Made by a program: the position numbers and the translations under genes
Source: Bacteroidales bacterium
GTDB lineage: Bacteria > Bacteroidota > Bacteroidia > Bacteroidales > Rikenellaceae
DNA length: 64,000 nucleotides
NCBI GenBank assembly: GCA_910575495.1
Contig: CAJTFS010000005.1
Coordinates: forward strand, 1-64,000
Direction of reading: 5' to 3'
Shown here: positions 37,373-46,255 of the stretch, one piece after another
Layout of the letters: each line of letters begins with the position of its first letter
Position numbering within the stretch: position 1 is the stretch's first letter
Notes under the pieces: model-generated
Database searches by the model: none
The model's input: the letters and a program-made list of their open reading frames with translations, nothing else
Told to the model about the DNA's origin: nothing

Positions 37373-38008
37373 GTGAAAAACCTGCATGACAAACTGGCGG
37401 CGCGCGGCGCCCGGGCGCTCGACGACGACGAACTGCTTGCACTGCTGACCGACGACTTCCGGACGGCCGAAGCCCTGCTTGCGGCATCGGGCGGATCGCT
37501 GGCCCGCCTGGCCGCCGAAGAACTCTCGCGCCTGCGCATGATGGGCGGTCTGGGGCTGCAACGCGCCCGGCTGCTGCTGGCGGCCGCCGAATTCGGACGA
37601 CGGGTTGCCGCCGCACAAGCCCAGGAGACAGTGACGATCACGGGCAGCGACGACGTGGTGCGGCTTTTCCGTCCGCAACTCGAAGACCTCGCGCACGAAG
37701 AGTGCTGGGTGCTCCACCTCTCCGGCTCCAACCGCATCCTCGAACGCCAGCGCGTAAGCCAGGGCGGCGTCGATTGTACGATCGTCGATCACCGCCTGAT
37801 CGTCAAACGGGCTCTGGAACTGCTGGCCACCCGCCTGATTCTCGTCCACAACCACCCCTCGGGCTCCGCCGAGCCGAGCCCGCAGGACAAGGTGCTCACC
37901 GAACGACTGGCCCAGGCCGCCGCACTATTCGACATCCGCCTGGTCGACCATCTCGTCATCGCCCGCCAGGGCCACTACTCTTTCTGCAAGGCAGGACTGC
38001 TGAAATAA
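37373..38008 (+). CDS. radC: RadC/JAB-domain protein
   Basis: 211 residues with a GTG start at 37373 (GTGAAAAAC). Helix-hairpin-helix-like N-terminus (about 1-75) and a C-terminal MPN/JAMM domain with HNHPSG...SPQD metal ligands. Named DNA repair protein RadC, though the real function is uncertain. The downstream end abuts repeat island B. Confidence 0.92.
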   Translation: MKNLHDKLAARGARALDDDELLALLTDDFRTAEALLAASGGSLARLAAEELSRLRMMGGLGLQRARLLLAAAEFGRRVAAAQAQETVTITGSDDVVRLFRPQLEDLAHEECWVLHLSGSNRILERQRVSQGGVDCTIVDHRLIVKRALELLATRLILVHNHPSGSAEPSPQDKVLTERLAQAAALFDIRLVDHLVIARQGHYSFCKAGLLK

Positions 38009-38022
38009 AAGGCAACTCCCGT

Positions 38023-38266
38023 AGATGCTGGACGCAGCGCACGGAGACGGCATCGGCCCGATTGGCATCGTTCAGAGGGTTAACGTAGCTCTCACGGAAC
38101 CCGTACTGCCCGGCGTTGCAATTGTCAGCGGCGTAAGAAGACGACTGCCAACACCAGCCGCCGGCACCGACGCTCGTCAAGGCTCCCGACGCGTTGTAGC
38201 GGTAGCCCGCAGCGAGCATAACAAGCAATCGCTGGAATGAATGACGCGGAGAGTGCAGAACAATTC
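38023..38266 (-). pseudogene. Orphan FISUMP/fimbrillin-like C-terminal module B
   Basis: Reverse strand reads MLAAGYRYNASGALTSVG, then GWCWQSSSYAA, ending NRADAVSVRCVQHL, a textbook FISUMP C-terminus. No start or upstream domain portion, and its frame runs on into the antisense of radC. End sequences match modules A and C. Confidence 0.7.
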
Positions 38267-38357
38267 AAAAGGGAATCAGATTCTTCGTCGGTCGACGACC
38301 TCCTCAGAATGACGATCCGGCTATTCCGTATCGGTACGGAATCTCCTCCAAGATTCT

Positions 38358-38410
38358 CGCCCGGGCCGGCTGCGGGGGTCGCGCTTTCAGCGCGAGCCGG
38401 CCCCGGGCGC
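38358..38410. repeat. Dispersed GC-rich hairpin repeat H3
   Basis: GCCCGGGCCGGCT-gcggggg-TCGCGC-tttca-GCGCGA-GCCGGCCCCGGGC. The best-paired copy; followed by gcaaggt as in H1 (reverse) and partly H4. Confidence 0.85.
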
Positions 38411-38620
38411 AAGGTTAAAGACCATGAAACGCCCATAACATGTACATTGTTCGCAAGCTCCGCGGCAGACTGGGATGAATAGCTGACAGCAAAGCGGGGA
38501 GGAACAGGAATCGTTGTTTGGCTTGTCAGTCCATAGCTTGCAAAGATAAGAATCGCAAAATCCGGCTTTAGCCATGCGAGCCGAAGCCCCGCCCCGCGGA
38601 GGCTCGCAGAATTTACAAAT

Positions 38621-38637
38621 CCCCGTTCTTAACGGGG
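38621..38637. repeat. CCCCGTT hairpin, copy 2
   Basis: Identical to 28062-28078, including the aaat on its left. Confidence 0.6.
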
Positions 38638-38770
38638 CTCGCCCCGCAGGCTTCGGCACGAGAACATCTCCTGTACCTCTGTCAAACCGGACTCGGCTGC
38701 GGCTCGCTCAACGCTGCGAATTACCCAAACAACTATTCCCTTATTTAACCCTCCTGCGCCATTACACCGC

Positions 38771-38831
38771 CAGCGGATTGCTGAATCTACTGACCACGCT
38801 GGTGCGAACCATGGTCCGCACCACTCCGGGC
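38771..38831. repeat. 60-bp dispersed repeat, copy 2
   Basis: Partner of 28079-28140, same orientation. Confidence 0.65.
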
Positions 38832-39174
38832 CGGAAGTTGCAAGCAACAAAGTTAACAGATTCCGCCCGAATCCGCCACGCTGCTCCCGGTCTCGCATCC
38901 GAAACAACGATTTATGCGCGAAATCGAACCCGGCAGATAAAAAGCGGCTCCACCCCGGAACAAAACGCCCCCAACGAACCGGACAAATGCCCCTCCGAAG
39001 CCCGAAACAAAGCCCCGGCAAGCGGTCGCTCAAAAAGGCGACACGCACACACCGGAATCCGGAACGGAACGACGGCGGCAAGGACTGAAACCTGCCGGAA
39101 TAACGCCCTGTCGACCGCCGGACAAGGCACCGAACGCCGTAAAAACCCGATTTTGCAATTCCGACAAAATATGC

Positions 39175-39182
39175 TATCTTTG
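39175..39182 (+). promoter_or_regulatory. Promoter of kdtA (-33 TTTG, -7 TATCTTTG)
   Basis: Exact -7 box with TTTG at 39152-39155, 19 bp apart; 80 bp before ATG 39263. Confidence 0.75.
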
Positions 39183-39262
39183 TCTTCGCATACGGAAAAG
39201 CCGGCGCGGCGGCGCTCGCAAACGCTCCCCGGAACCGGCAGTAAAAGCATCACTACTCACCC

Positions 39263-40489
39263 ATGTGGATCTATAACTGGTCTCTGGCAATCTATGCAGT
39301 CCTGATACGGCTCGCCGCTCTCAGAATACCGAAAGCCCGGCAATGGGTCGAGGGGCGCCGGAACCTGTTCGACCGGATGGCGCGCGCCATCGGCCCCGGC
39401 CAGCGCATCGTGTGGGTGCATGCGGCGTCGCTGGGCGAATTCGAGCAGGGACGCCCCATCATCGAGAAACTCCGCGAGCAGCACCCCGAATACAAGATTC
39501 TGCTGACCTTCTTTTCGCCCTCGGGCTATGAAATCCGCAAGAACTACCCGGGTGCCGACTACATCTTCTACCTGCCGATCGACACCCCGCGCAACGCCCG
39601 CCGTTTCCTCGACATCGTTCGTCCCGAGATCGCCGTCTTCGTAAAATACGAGTTCTGGATCAACCTCCTGCGCGGTCTCCGCCGCCGCAAGGTCCGCACC
39701 TACGTGGTGTCGGCGATTTTCCGGCGCAACTCCATCTTCTTCCGGCCCTACGGCGGCATGTGGCGCCAGGCGCTCGAGACTTTCGACACGTTGTTCGTGC
39801 AGAACGAGGAGTCGAAACGTCTGCTGGCCGGGCTGGGCTTCGACAACACGGTGGTCGCCGGCGACACGCGCTTCGACCGGGTGGCCGAAATCGCCCGCTC
39901 GGCTCCCCGGATCGACCTCATCGAACGCTTCCGGGGCAGCGGCCGCCTGTTCGTCGCCGGTTCGACCTGGGGCCCCGACGAAGAGCTGCTTATCCGGTTG
40001 ATGAACGACAACCCGGAGGTGAAATTCGTGGTCGCCCCCCACGAGATGGACGAAACCCGCATCGCCCGGCTCATGGCAGAGACCCGCGGCGGAGCCGTGC
40101 GCTACACCGCCTGCTCGCCCGACTCGCAATTCGGTGCAGAACAGCTGTTGATCCTCGACACGGTGGGTCTGCTCTCGTCGGTCTACGGCTATGCAACCTG
40201 GAGTTACATCGGAGGCGGATTCGGCGTCGGCATCCACAACACCCTGGAGGCCGCGACATTCGGCCTGCCCGTCGCCTTCGGACCCAACTACGAGAAGTTC
40301 AAGGAGGCGCGCGACCTGGTGACGCTCGGCGCGGCGCGGCCCGTGATCGACTACGAGCAGCTGCGCGCATGGTTCGCTCCGTTGCGCGACGATCCCGCCC
40401 GACTCCAGCAGGCCAGCCGTGCAGCCAAAGACTACACCACCAGCCACCAGGGCGCCACAGAGCTGATTCTGAAGACCGTATTCGAATAA
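39263..40489 (+). CDS. kdtA: 3-deoxy-D-manno-octulosonic acid (Kdo) transferase
   Basis: 408 residues. N-terminal membrane anchor (about 1-20), GT30 domain with WVHAASLGEFEQ (catalytic Glu), VKYEFWINLLRGL, and the GT-B C-terminal half with SYIGGGFGVGIHNTLEAA. Attaches Kdo to lipid A on the inner face of the inner membrane. Confidence 0.95.
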   Translation: MWIYNWSLAIYAVLIRLAALRIPKARQWVEGRRNLFDRMARAIGPGQRIVWVHAASLGEFEQGRPIIEKLREQHPEYKILLTFFSPSGYEIRKNYPGADYIFYLPIDTPRNARRFLDIVRPEIAVFVKYEFWINLLRGLRRRKVRTYVVSAIFRRNSIFFRPYGGMWRQALETFDTLFVQNEESKRLLAGLGFDNTVVAGDTRFDRVAEIARSAPRIDLIERFRGSGRLFVAGSTWGPDEELLIRLMNDNPEVKFVVAPHEMDETRIARLMAETRGGAVRYTACSPDSQFGAEQLLILDTVGLLSSVYGYATWSYIGGGFGVGIHNTLEAATFGLPVAFGPNYEKFKEARDLVTLGAARPVIDYEQLRAWFAPLRDDPARLQQASRAAKDYTTSHQGATELILKTVFE

Positions 40490-40499
40490 TTTCCCCGAG

Positions 40500-40530
40500 A
40501 ACGGACGGCACAAAACACCGTCCGTTTTTC
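40500..40530 (+). terminator. Terminator of kdtA
   Basis: 9-bp stem AACGGACGG / CCGTCCGTT followed by TTTC. Confidence 0.85.
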
Positions 40531-40728
40531 ATGCCGGCGGATTCCGGTTCCGTACACACACCCGCCAAGGCCCTGCAACGGTCTCCGCACGGCAAAACGG
40601 CCGGACCGCACCCGCTCCGTGCAGGCAGATCCGCCTAAATGCCGAGCAGCTGCACAACCCGAAGCATCCGACCAAAAACAAGCGGCAACTTCGATAAGAA
40701 GTTGCCGCATTCTATTGTGGAACGCACG

Positions 40729-42021
40729 TCAGCACTTGCCCGTCATGATGTCCAGAACCAGCCGGTCGGTTTCATTCATACCGTCGCGGCCGATCGTCGT
40801 GAGATTGCGGATGCACTTGTCGACATCCTCGTCGATGATCCCCTCCACGGGCGTCACGCAATGGCCGTCCATGGCCATGAGGGCCGAAAGCACGGCGGTC
40901 GAGACACCGCTGGTGAGCTTCATGGCGCAGCTGGGCTTGGCTCCGTCGCAGATCATGCCCGTAAGGTTAGCGATCATGTTCTTCACGGCAGCGGCCATCT
41001 GTGCATATTGGCCGCCCATCAGATAGACGATGCCGCAGCTCGAACCTGTGGCGGCGACAACGCATCCGCACAAGGCCGAAAGGCGCCCGAGGCTCTGCTT
41101 GATATAGATCACCGTAAGATGGCTGAGAACCAGCGCACGGACGGTGCGTTCCTCGTCGGCACCCGTCTCCTCGGCATAGACCACCACGGGAAGCGTCGCG
41201 GCGATGCCCTGGTTGCCGCTGCCCGAATTGCTCATCACGGGGATCATCGCCCCGGCCATGCGGGCATCGCAGGCGGCGGAAGTATAGGAGAGGATGCGCG
41301 AGAAGATGCTGTCGCCGATCACCTTCAACTCACGTTCGCGCCGCAAGGTGCGGCCGACGCAATGGCCGAATTCGCCGGCGAAGGAACGTTCGGCGGCGGC
41401 CTTGTTCAGCCGGCGGGTTTCGAGTATGAAACGCAGTTCGTCCAACGGCGCCGTGGTGGCGAAATCCCACACACGCTGCAACGTGAGGGGCACGTCGCCC
41501 TCGGCATCGGCATCGGCGGCCGGTGTGCGTTCGTCGAGTTCGACCCGGCCGTCGCGCTCCAGGAAGACGAAGCGCGTGTGCCCGCCGGCGATGACGGCCA
41601 CGGCGCGACGACCCGCGGCGCAGGCTTCGATCTCGATATAGAGTTTCTCGGCGATCGATTCCTTGAGACCGATGGCGATGCGTTTTTCGGCAATGTAGCG
41701 GCGGCCGCGCTCGACGGCCTCGGGGGTCACGTCGCGCAACACTTCGAGCTGGTATTCGGAACGTCCGATCAGCGCACCCAGAGCCACGGCGATGGGCAGA
41801 CCGATCATGCCGGTGCCGGGAATGCCGACGCCCATGGCGTTCTTGAGGATGTTGGCGCTCAGGCGCACCGAGATCGTCTCGGGCAGCACGCCGAGCAACT
41901 CGGCGGCGCGCGCCGTGCAGAGCGCCACGGCAATGGGTTCGGTGCAGCCGATGGCGGGAACCACCTCGCGGCGCATGAGGTCGACGATGCGCCGACGTTC
42001 GGATTCGGGAATCATGGACAT
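40729..42021 (-). CDS. UPF0597/CyuA-like L-cysteine desulfidase (serine dehydratase-like)
   Basis: 430 residues from ATG 42021 (MSMIPES); an in-frame ATG ten codons upstream (42051) is possible. Conserved Cys residues for a 4Fe-4S cluster appear in AIGCTEP, CGCVVAATGSSCGIVYLMGG and MICDGAKPSCAMKL, the layout of the serine dehydratase alpha-like family. E. coli homologue YhaM/CyuA degrades cysteine to pyruvate, sulfide and ammonia; the substrate here is inferred. Confidence 0.87.
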   Translation of the reverse strand: MSMIPESERRRIVDLMRREVVPAIGCTEPIAVALCTARAAELLGVLPETISVRLSANILKNAMGVGIPGTGMIGLPIAVALGALIGRSEYQLEVLRDVTPEAVERGRRYIAEKRIAIGLKESIAEKLYIEIEACAAGRRAVAVIAGGHTRFVFLERDGRVELDERTPAADADAEGDVPLTLQRVWDFATTAPLDELRFILETRRLNKAAAERSFAGEFGHCVGRTLRRERELKVIGDSIFSRILSYTSAACDARMAGAMIPVMSNSGSGNQGIAATLPVVVYAEETGADEERTVRALVLSHLTVIYIKQSLGRLSALCGCVVAATGSSCGIVYLMGGQYAQMAAAVKNMIANLTGMICDGAKPSCAMKLTSGVSTAVLSALMAMDGHCVTPVEGIIDEDVDKCIRNLTTIGRDGMNETDRLVLDIMTGKC

Positions 42022-42124
42022 ACCATACTGTTTGGGGCCGTAACCCGGCATCCGGCAGGAAGATACACCCCGGAAACGGCTCCGGGCCCCTCGCCTGCCC
42101 TGTCGGGGCGAAAGTTTCTTTTTA

Positions 42125-42132
42125 CAAAGATA
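42125..42132 (-). promoter_or_regulatory. Promoter of the UPF0597 gene (-7 TATCTTTG)
   Basis: Exact box with TTTG 20 bp upstream. The upstream DNA (tTTGGTACTG...) resembles the 81-bp repeat unit at the MATE promoter. Confidence 0.7.
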
Positions 42133-42616
42133 ACGCAAGGCGGATACAGTACCAAATTAATTTGACCGCTGCCGGCCCGCGATACGAAATGTACGCGCCG
42201 CAAGCCCTGATAGTCAGGAGCCCGGCCGCCGTCCGTAAAGATAAGAAATTTTCAGTAATTCTGGAAAACTTTCGTTAGTGCCTTATACAAAGGACTTTGG
42301 GAGAATTACCCATTTTTGAGGTAATGACTTGGCAACTATGCCATTTACTGCGTTTTGCCTTGAATTGCTTTCAAGTAACTCTTCGCCCTGCAAAGGTAAG
42401 ATGTTTTTTCGAAATAAGAACTATCATGATTAATTTTACTGAATATAGCGATAAATCCGTCAGTCTTGATTTAATGGAATGGATGAAAAGGAGCTTTGAA
42501 GAATAAAAACAATCCGATAACAAAAAAAATATAGCCAACCTATTGCACAAGTGGAATAGTATTCATATATTTGCACTATACAAGATGTTTAATACATTAA
42601 AACTAAAACTTGTTTT
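42133..42616. other. Left junction region of the mobilizable element
   Basis: Composition drops from GC-rich host to AT-rich DNA around 42240-42290. A 26-residue open frame at 42426-42506 (MINFTEYSDKS) has no recognisable relatives. An ATTACC/GGTAAT stem-loop lies near 42310. Confidence 0.4.
42566..42573 (+). promoter_or_regulatory. -7 box TATATTTG for the PadR operon
   Basis: Exact TAnnTTTG match 43 bp before ATG 42617. Confidence 0.6.
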
Positions 42617-42985
42617 ATGAGAGATAACACTTTTGCAATAGATGAATTACTTAATGCTTGGGAAGAAACCTATAAAAAAGGGCAACTTACCTTTTGGATA
42701 TTCCTTGCATTGAAAGAGAGCAACAAATGCGTTGAGGACATAAAAGCTTTCGTTGAGAAAGCATCTAAACAGTCAATGTCGTGCGAAGAACAAAGTTTAT
42801 ACAGAACCTTACGCAAATTTCAGAATTTGGCTATTGTAGCTTATGAAAATAGGAAAGTAAGCAAAGGTCCTGATAGAAAATATTACCATCTCACAGAAAA
42901 CGGGTCCTTGCTATTCAGACGTTTTGTTGAACGTAACATATTAATATTTAATGATAGCTATATTATTAACCTTCTAAATAAGTGA
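42617..42985 (+). CDS. PadR-family transcriptional regulator
   Basis: 122 residues. Winged-helix domain with FWIFLALKESNKC, SLYRTLRKFQNLAIV and the wing RKVSKGPDRKYYHLTENG. A short C-terminal helix suggests dimerisation. Encoded 3 bp before a small membrane protein, a common pairing in which the regulator controls the operon. AT-rich cargo of the mobilizable element. Confidence 0.8.
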   Translation: MRDNTFAIDELLNAWEETYKKGQLTFWIFLALKESNKCVEDIKAFVEKASKQSMSCEEQSLYRTLRKFQNLAIVAYENRKVSKGPDRKYYHLTENGSLLFRRFVERNILIFNDSYIINLLNK

Positions 42986-42988
42986 GTT

Positions 42989-43405
42989 ATGAAAGTATTA
43001 ACATTCAGATTAGGACAATTCGCATTTTTCGGATTGGTTTTGACCGTTGCATTTCGGTTGGTTTTAAGCCTTTGTGCAGATGTCGAAAATGGAATAATCA
43101 TACCATTGTGTGCAATAGCATATTGTGCTTTGATGTTTTTTATTGGTTGGCATTTCGGTAAGAAGGATGTCATAGAGAATGAAATTAATGATATTGGCTT
43201 CAGATGGCATTTTACAACATATCTGCTTTATAATGGGGTCAAGATTGTTTCTTATTATGTAGGATTATTGAATACGGGAAGCCTTAAAGCTATTGGATTT
43301 ACTGCGTTATTTTGGGGAATTGGACTATTGATACATTTCGTATTCTTTGTAATAGCTCAACGGAATTCGATAAAAGGATATGATAAAGATGAAATATTCA
43401 ATTAA
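42989..43405 (+). CDS. Small four-helix membrane protein paired with PadR
   Basis: 138 residues with about four hydrophobic helices (FAFFGLVLTVAFRLVLSL, IPLCAIAYCALMFFIGW, TTYLLYNGVKIVSYYVGL, LFWGIGLLIHFVFFVI). No family recognised. Cotranscribed with the PadR gene. Confidence 0.7.
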   Translation: MKVLTFRLGQFAFFGLVLTVAFRLVLSLCADVENGIIIPLCAIAYCALMFFIGWHFGKKDVIENEINDIGFRWHFTTYLLYNGVKIVSYYVGLLNTGSLKAIGFTALFWGIGLLIHFVFFVIAQRNSIKGYDKDEIFN

Positions 43406-43460
43406 TGAGTATAGTTGGGGTCATTAGCCATAACAGTTAATGACCCCAGCTATACTCATT
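43404..43460. terminator. Strong bidirectional terminator between convergent operons
   Basis: About 23-bp arms (AATGAGTATAGTTGGGGTCA... / ...TGACCCCAGCTATACTCATT) around a ~10-nt loop. It overlaps the last base of the stop codons on both sides. Confidence 0.85.
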
Positions 43461-44766
43461 AGAACTTAATACCCCGATTTTGTTTCCTTGTAGGTACACC
43501 TAATTTTTCTCTAAACTCATTCATTTTCTTTCTGAACCAGCTCACGTGTGAAACCCCGTCTATCTTGAAATCGAATTTACCGCTTTCATCCTGTTTGATG
43601 GAGCAGACGGAGTGTCGGGTATCAAAACTTCGGTTAAATTCGGAAGAATAGAGTTCGCCTTTTATCCCGACCTCCTTGAACTCGCACAGTTTTCTGATTA
43701 TTCCGTCATTAAACTTCAATCGGTCACGCAGGAAGTTTATTATAGGCATCAGCTTCTCCACATATGGAAAGTAGCGTCTGACAAAATCCGCAAACTCCGA
43801 CAGCTTGCGGTGCTGTTGCTCGTAAGCGTTTCTTATCTCCTGTATCTGTTTGGCTTGTTGCCGTTCCCGTTGTCGGGCTTCGTTTTCAAGTTCAAGGATG
43901 CGGTCTTGCAAATCCTCGTTCCTGCGTTCCAACGATTTCATCTTTCCACTTCCGAAAAGAGAACCCACACTGCTTGCAAGGGCGGTTGCCGTATCGGTGG
44001 CTGCACATTTGAGCTTGTCAGTACGGATTTCTGCTTTTACCTGTCTCAATTCCTCCTGCGCTTCGGTCTTCTTTTCCTGCAACAGTCTGGTTTCGGTTTC
44101 GAGGACTTCATTCTTCTTTTTCAAGTCCCTATAATACTGCATGGTGGTGGTGTGCCGTGCTTCCGAACCCCGTACCCCACGCTGCAATCCGTATTTCGCC
44201 ATTACCCTTGCGTAATTGTCGTGGTAGGCGACCAAGGTCTGGCGGTTGAACAGGTCATCGGCACACAAACGGACGGAATTTGTTTTCTTGCGGTACTTGC
44301 GCTTACCGTCCGTCTGCTCTTTCTTGGCTTTGCGCCTTTCACCCGTCACGATGGGAACAACGGCTGCATGTATGTGCGGAGTCTTCTCGTCCATGTGCAG
44401 ATGTGCGGCAACCACATTGTCTTTGCCGAATGTGGCTTGCAGCCATTGGATGCTGTCGCTGCACCATTCATCGAGTTCTCCTTTTTCCTGTATGTTCATC
44501 ATGTCCTCGTGCGTACCCGACAAGACCACCCGAACGACACGGACTTGGTCGTGTGTGATTTTCCGTCTGATGCCTGCCGTGTTCAGCCTGTGGGCAATCG
44601 CTTCATCCCTGCCGTGAACGCCATCGGGGTATTCGACAAGCACCCTGTTCAGATGCGTTCTTGTCGGGTCTGCGTTTTTAGGTATTATCTTTCTCTCTAT
44701 ATGGTCGGACTGCGTGGTGTCCGATGTACCCTTTGCCTTCTTAATGTCCAATGAAAAATATCCCAT
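43459..44766 (-). CDS. MobV-family relaxase
   Basis: 435 residues. Relaxase domain in the first ~200 residues with metal-binding HLHMDEKTPHIH at 122-133; a long coiled-coil (about 225-320) and a C-terminal region of unknown role follow. Nicks oriT and pilots DNA during mobilization. oriT is expected just upstream (44767-45030). Confidence 0.92.
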   Translation of the reverse strand: MGYFSLDIKKAKGTSDTTQSDHIERKIIPKNADPTRTHLNRVLVEYPDGVHGRDEAIAHRLNTAGIRRKITHDQVRVVRVVLSGTHEDMMNIQEKGELDEWCSDSIQWLQATFGKDNVVAAHLHMDEKTPHIHAAVVPIVTGERRKAKKEQTDGKRKYRKKTNSVRLCADDLFNRQTLVAYHDNYARVMAKYGLQRGVRGSEARHTTTMQYYRDLKKKNEVLETETRLLQEKKTEAQEELRQVKAEIRTDKLKCAATDTATALASSVGSLFGSGKMKSLERRNEDLQDRILELENEARQRERQQAKQIQEIRNAYEQQHRKLSEFADFVRRYFPYVEKLMPIINFLRDRLKFNDGIIRKLCEFKEVGIKGELYSSEFNRSFDTRHSVCSIKQDESGKFDFKIDGVSHVSWFRKKMNEFREKLGVPTRKQNRGIKF

Positions 44767-45032
44767 ATCATTACTGTTTTTGCGGTTATCGTTATGTTTC
44801 TTCTCTCTGCCTGCGGCATCGGCTCACAGGGTTTATTATGCAAATGAACCATTGCAGCACTCGGCATAATCCAAACGAGTTTGGCTTCTGCTCTCGTTTG
44901 CACAGGGTTTCCAAAGGGATTTCCCTTTGGCTCGATAGGGTGTTTTTAGCGTTACGGAGTAATGCGTGAAGAAAACGCCCTATTAAGCTATGGTATTTCT
45001 GTCTAAATACCTTGGGAGAGCAGACGAGCATA
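44767..45032. other. Candidate oriT region
   Basis: Between relaxase and primase genes. Three inverted repeats: CAAACGAG...CTCGTTTG (about 44874-44910), CCAAAGGGA-tt-TCCCTTTGG (44917-44936), and ATAGGGTGTTTT...AAAACGCCCTAT (about 44937-44985). Such hairpin clusters beside mob genes are typical of nic-site regions. Confidence 0.55.
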
Positions 45033-46004
45033 TTACAGATGAAATCCCCCTTTCTTTTTCGGTGGCTGCATCATCCGCCTTGCGGATTGGACTTGCTTCT
45101 TCTCCTTTATCGGCTCTGCCGATTGGGACAAGGGCTTACCGCACAGGTAGTCGTTCAAGTCCTTATACTCACGATAGTACATTGACTTGTCAAGCAGCCG
45201 TTCCCCAAACTTCTCTTTCAGCTTCTTGCAGGTGTTCCGTCCTGCCGTGTCGTTGTCAAGGAAACAGCCGACTTGGGTGTAGGTTTCCAATATGCTTTCC
45301 GCTTTTGCAAGATTGGAAACGGAGTTCAATATGACATAGTCCTGTGTGTCCAATCGCGGGTGTTGCGGATTGTTTCCCACTCGGATGGTAAGGAATGAAA
45401 GGTAATCCATGAACCCCTCGAACAGGTAACACATACATCGTTGTCCGCCCTGCTGTCGGATATGGGTGATGTCTTTCGGGGCGACACATCCCTTGAAGTA
45501 TCTGTTGCGCACTTCATATCCTCCTGCCATGTTCGGAAAGCCGATGGCAAAATAGGGTTTGTCGGCATTCATAAACCGAAGCTCCCTGCATTCTCTTTTG
45601 GCAAGTCCGATGTTTATTCCCCTTTCTTGCAGATAGGCAATAAGTGCAGGAGAGGACAACTCACCAACCCTTAATCCCTGATAAGGCTGATTGTCGGAAT
45701 GCTGTCTGCCAAAAGAGAACAATGCAGGGCGGATGTATGCTGTCCGCTCCTCTATGCGTTTCAGCAGATAGGCTACATCTTCCGAATGGTAGAGTTCCGC
45801 TGCCAATGCGAGGATGTTTCCGCCTTTGCCGATGCCGAAGTCATACCATTTTTCAAGCTCGGTGTTTACCTTGAACGATGCGTCCGTTTCTTCCCGTAGC
45901 GGTGATTTATACCACAGGTTCCTGCCTTGTTGCTTTACAGGCGTATAGCCCAGACTTTGCAGATAGTCTGCCAGTTTGATTTGCTTTACATCTTGGATTG
46001 TCAT
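45033..46004 (-). CDS. CHC2/Toprim DNA primase of the element
   Basis: 323 residues. N-terminal zinc-finger-like region of the CHC2 type (YTPVKQQGRNLWYKSPLREETDASF, then DFGIGKGGNILAL), Toprim domain with LFEGFMDYLS and GCFLDNDTAGR carrying the acidic metal ligands. Primes element replication after transfer or excision. Same layout as NBU primases. Confidence 0.88.
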   Translation of the reverse strand: MTIQDVKQIKLADYLQSLGYTPVKQQGRNLWYKSPLREETDASFKVNTELEKWYDFGIGKGGNILALAAELYHSEDVAYLLKRIEERTAYIRPALFSFGRQHSDNQPYQGLRVGELSSPALIAYLQERGINIGLAKRECRELRFMNADKPYFAIGFPNMAGGYEVRNRYFKGCVAPKDITHIRQQGGQRCMCYLFEGFMDYLSFLTIRVGNNPQHPRLDTQDYVILNSVSNLAKAESILETYTQVGCFLDNDTAGRNTCKKLKEKFGERLLDKSMYYREYKDLNDYLCGKPLSQSAEPIKEKKQVQSARRMMQPPKKKGGFHL

Positions 46005-46255
46005 ATTACATACGGTTTTGAAGTTGATGAAAATTTGTTGATTTGATGAATTGTTAATGTAATATGTTTATATACAGCCTCGTAACCTCTCAACATCTTC
46101 TCAACAAACCACTCGCCAAAAGAGAAATCCACAAACGGGTGTCGGTGGTCTCTCAACTTCTCTTTTGGCTTGTTGAGATTTTGTTGAGAATGTATATCGT
46201 TTATTGTCAGTGCATTTATACCCATATTCAACAATTCAACAGAAAAATGATAATA
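46005..46255. other. Candidate replication origin with repeated TCTCAAC/GTTGAGA motifs
   Basis: Between primase and helicase genes, about 250 bp with many short direct and inverted copies of CTCAACA/TGTTGAG and a CCAAAAGAGAA / TTCTCTTTTGG inverted pair. AT-rich. A 77-residue open frame across it (46001-46234, minus) lacks recognisable features. Confidence 0.5.

Larger units (their letters stand above)
38009..39174. other. Gene-free repeat island B
   Basis: Nearly 1.2 kb without an intact gene. In order: FISUMP-type module B (38023-38266), hairpin H3 (38358-38410), a fragment ctccgcggcagactgg like one near 28010, the CCCCGTT hairpin copy 2 (38621-38637) and the 60-bp repeat copy 2 (38771-38831). 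It has the same ordered set of modules as the island at 27.2-28.2 kb. Confidence 0.7.

Noticed and set aside
42426..42506. 26-residue peptide MINFTEYSDKS
   Set aside because: Too short, no family, no clear promoter or ribosome-binding context.
46001..46234. 77-residue ORF between primase and helicase genes
   Set aside because: Covers the repeat-rich origin-like region; no recognisable domain, although its stop touches the primase start.
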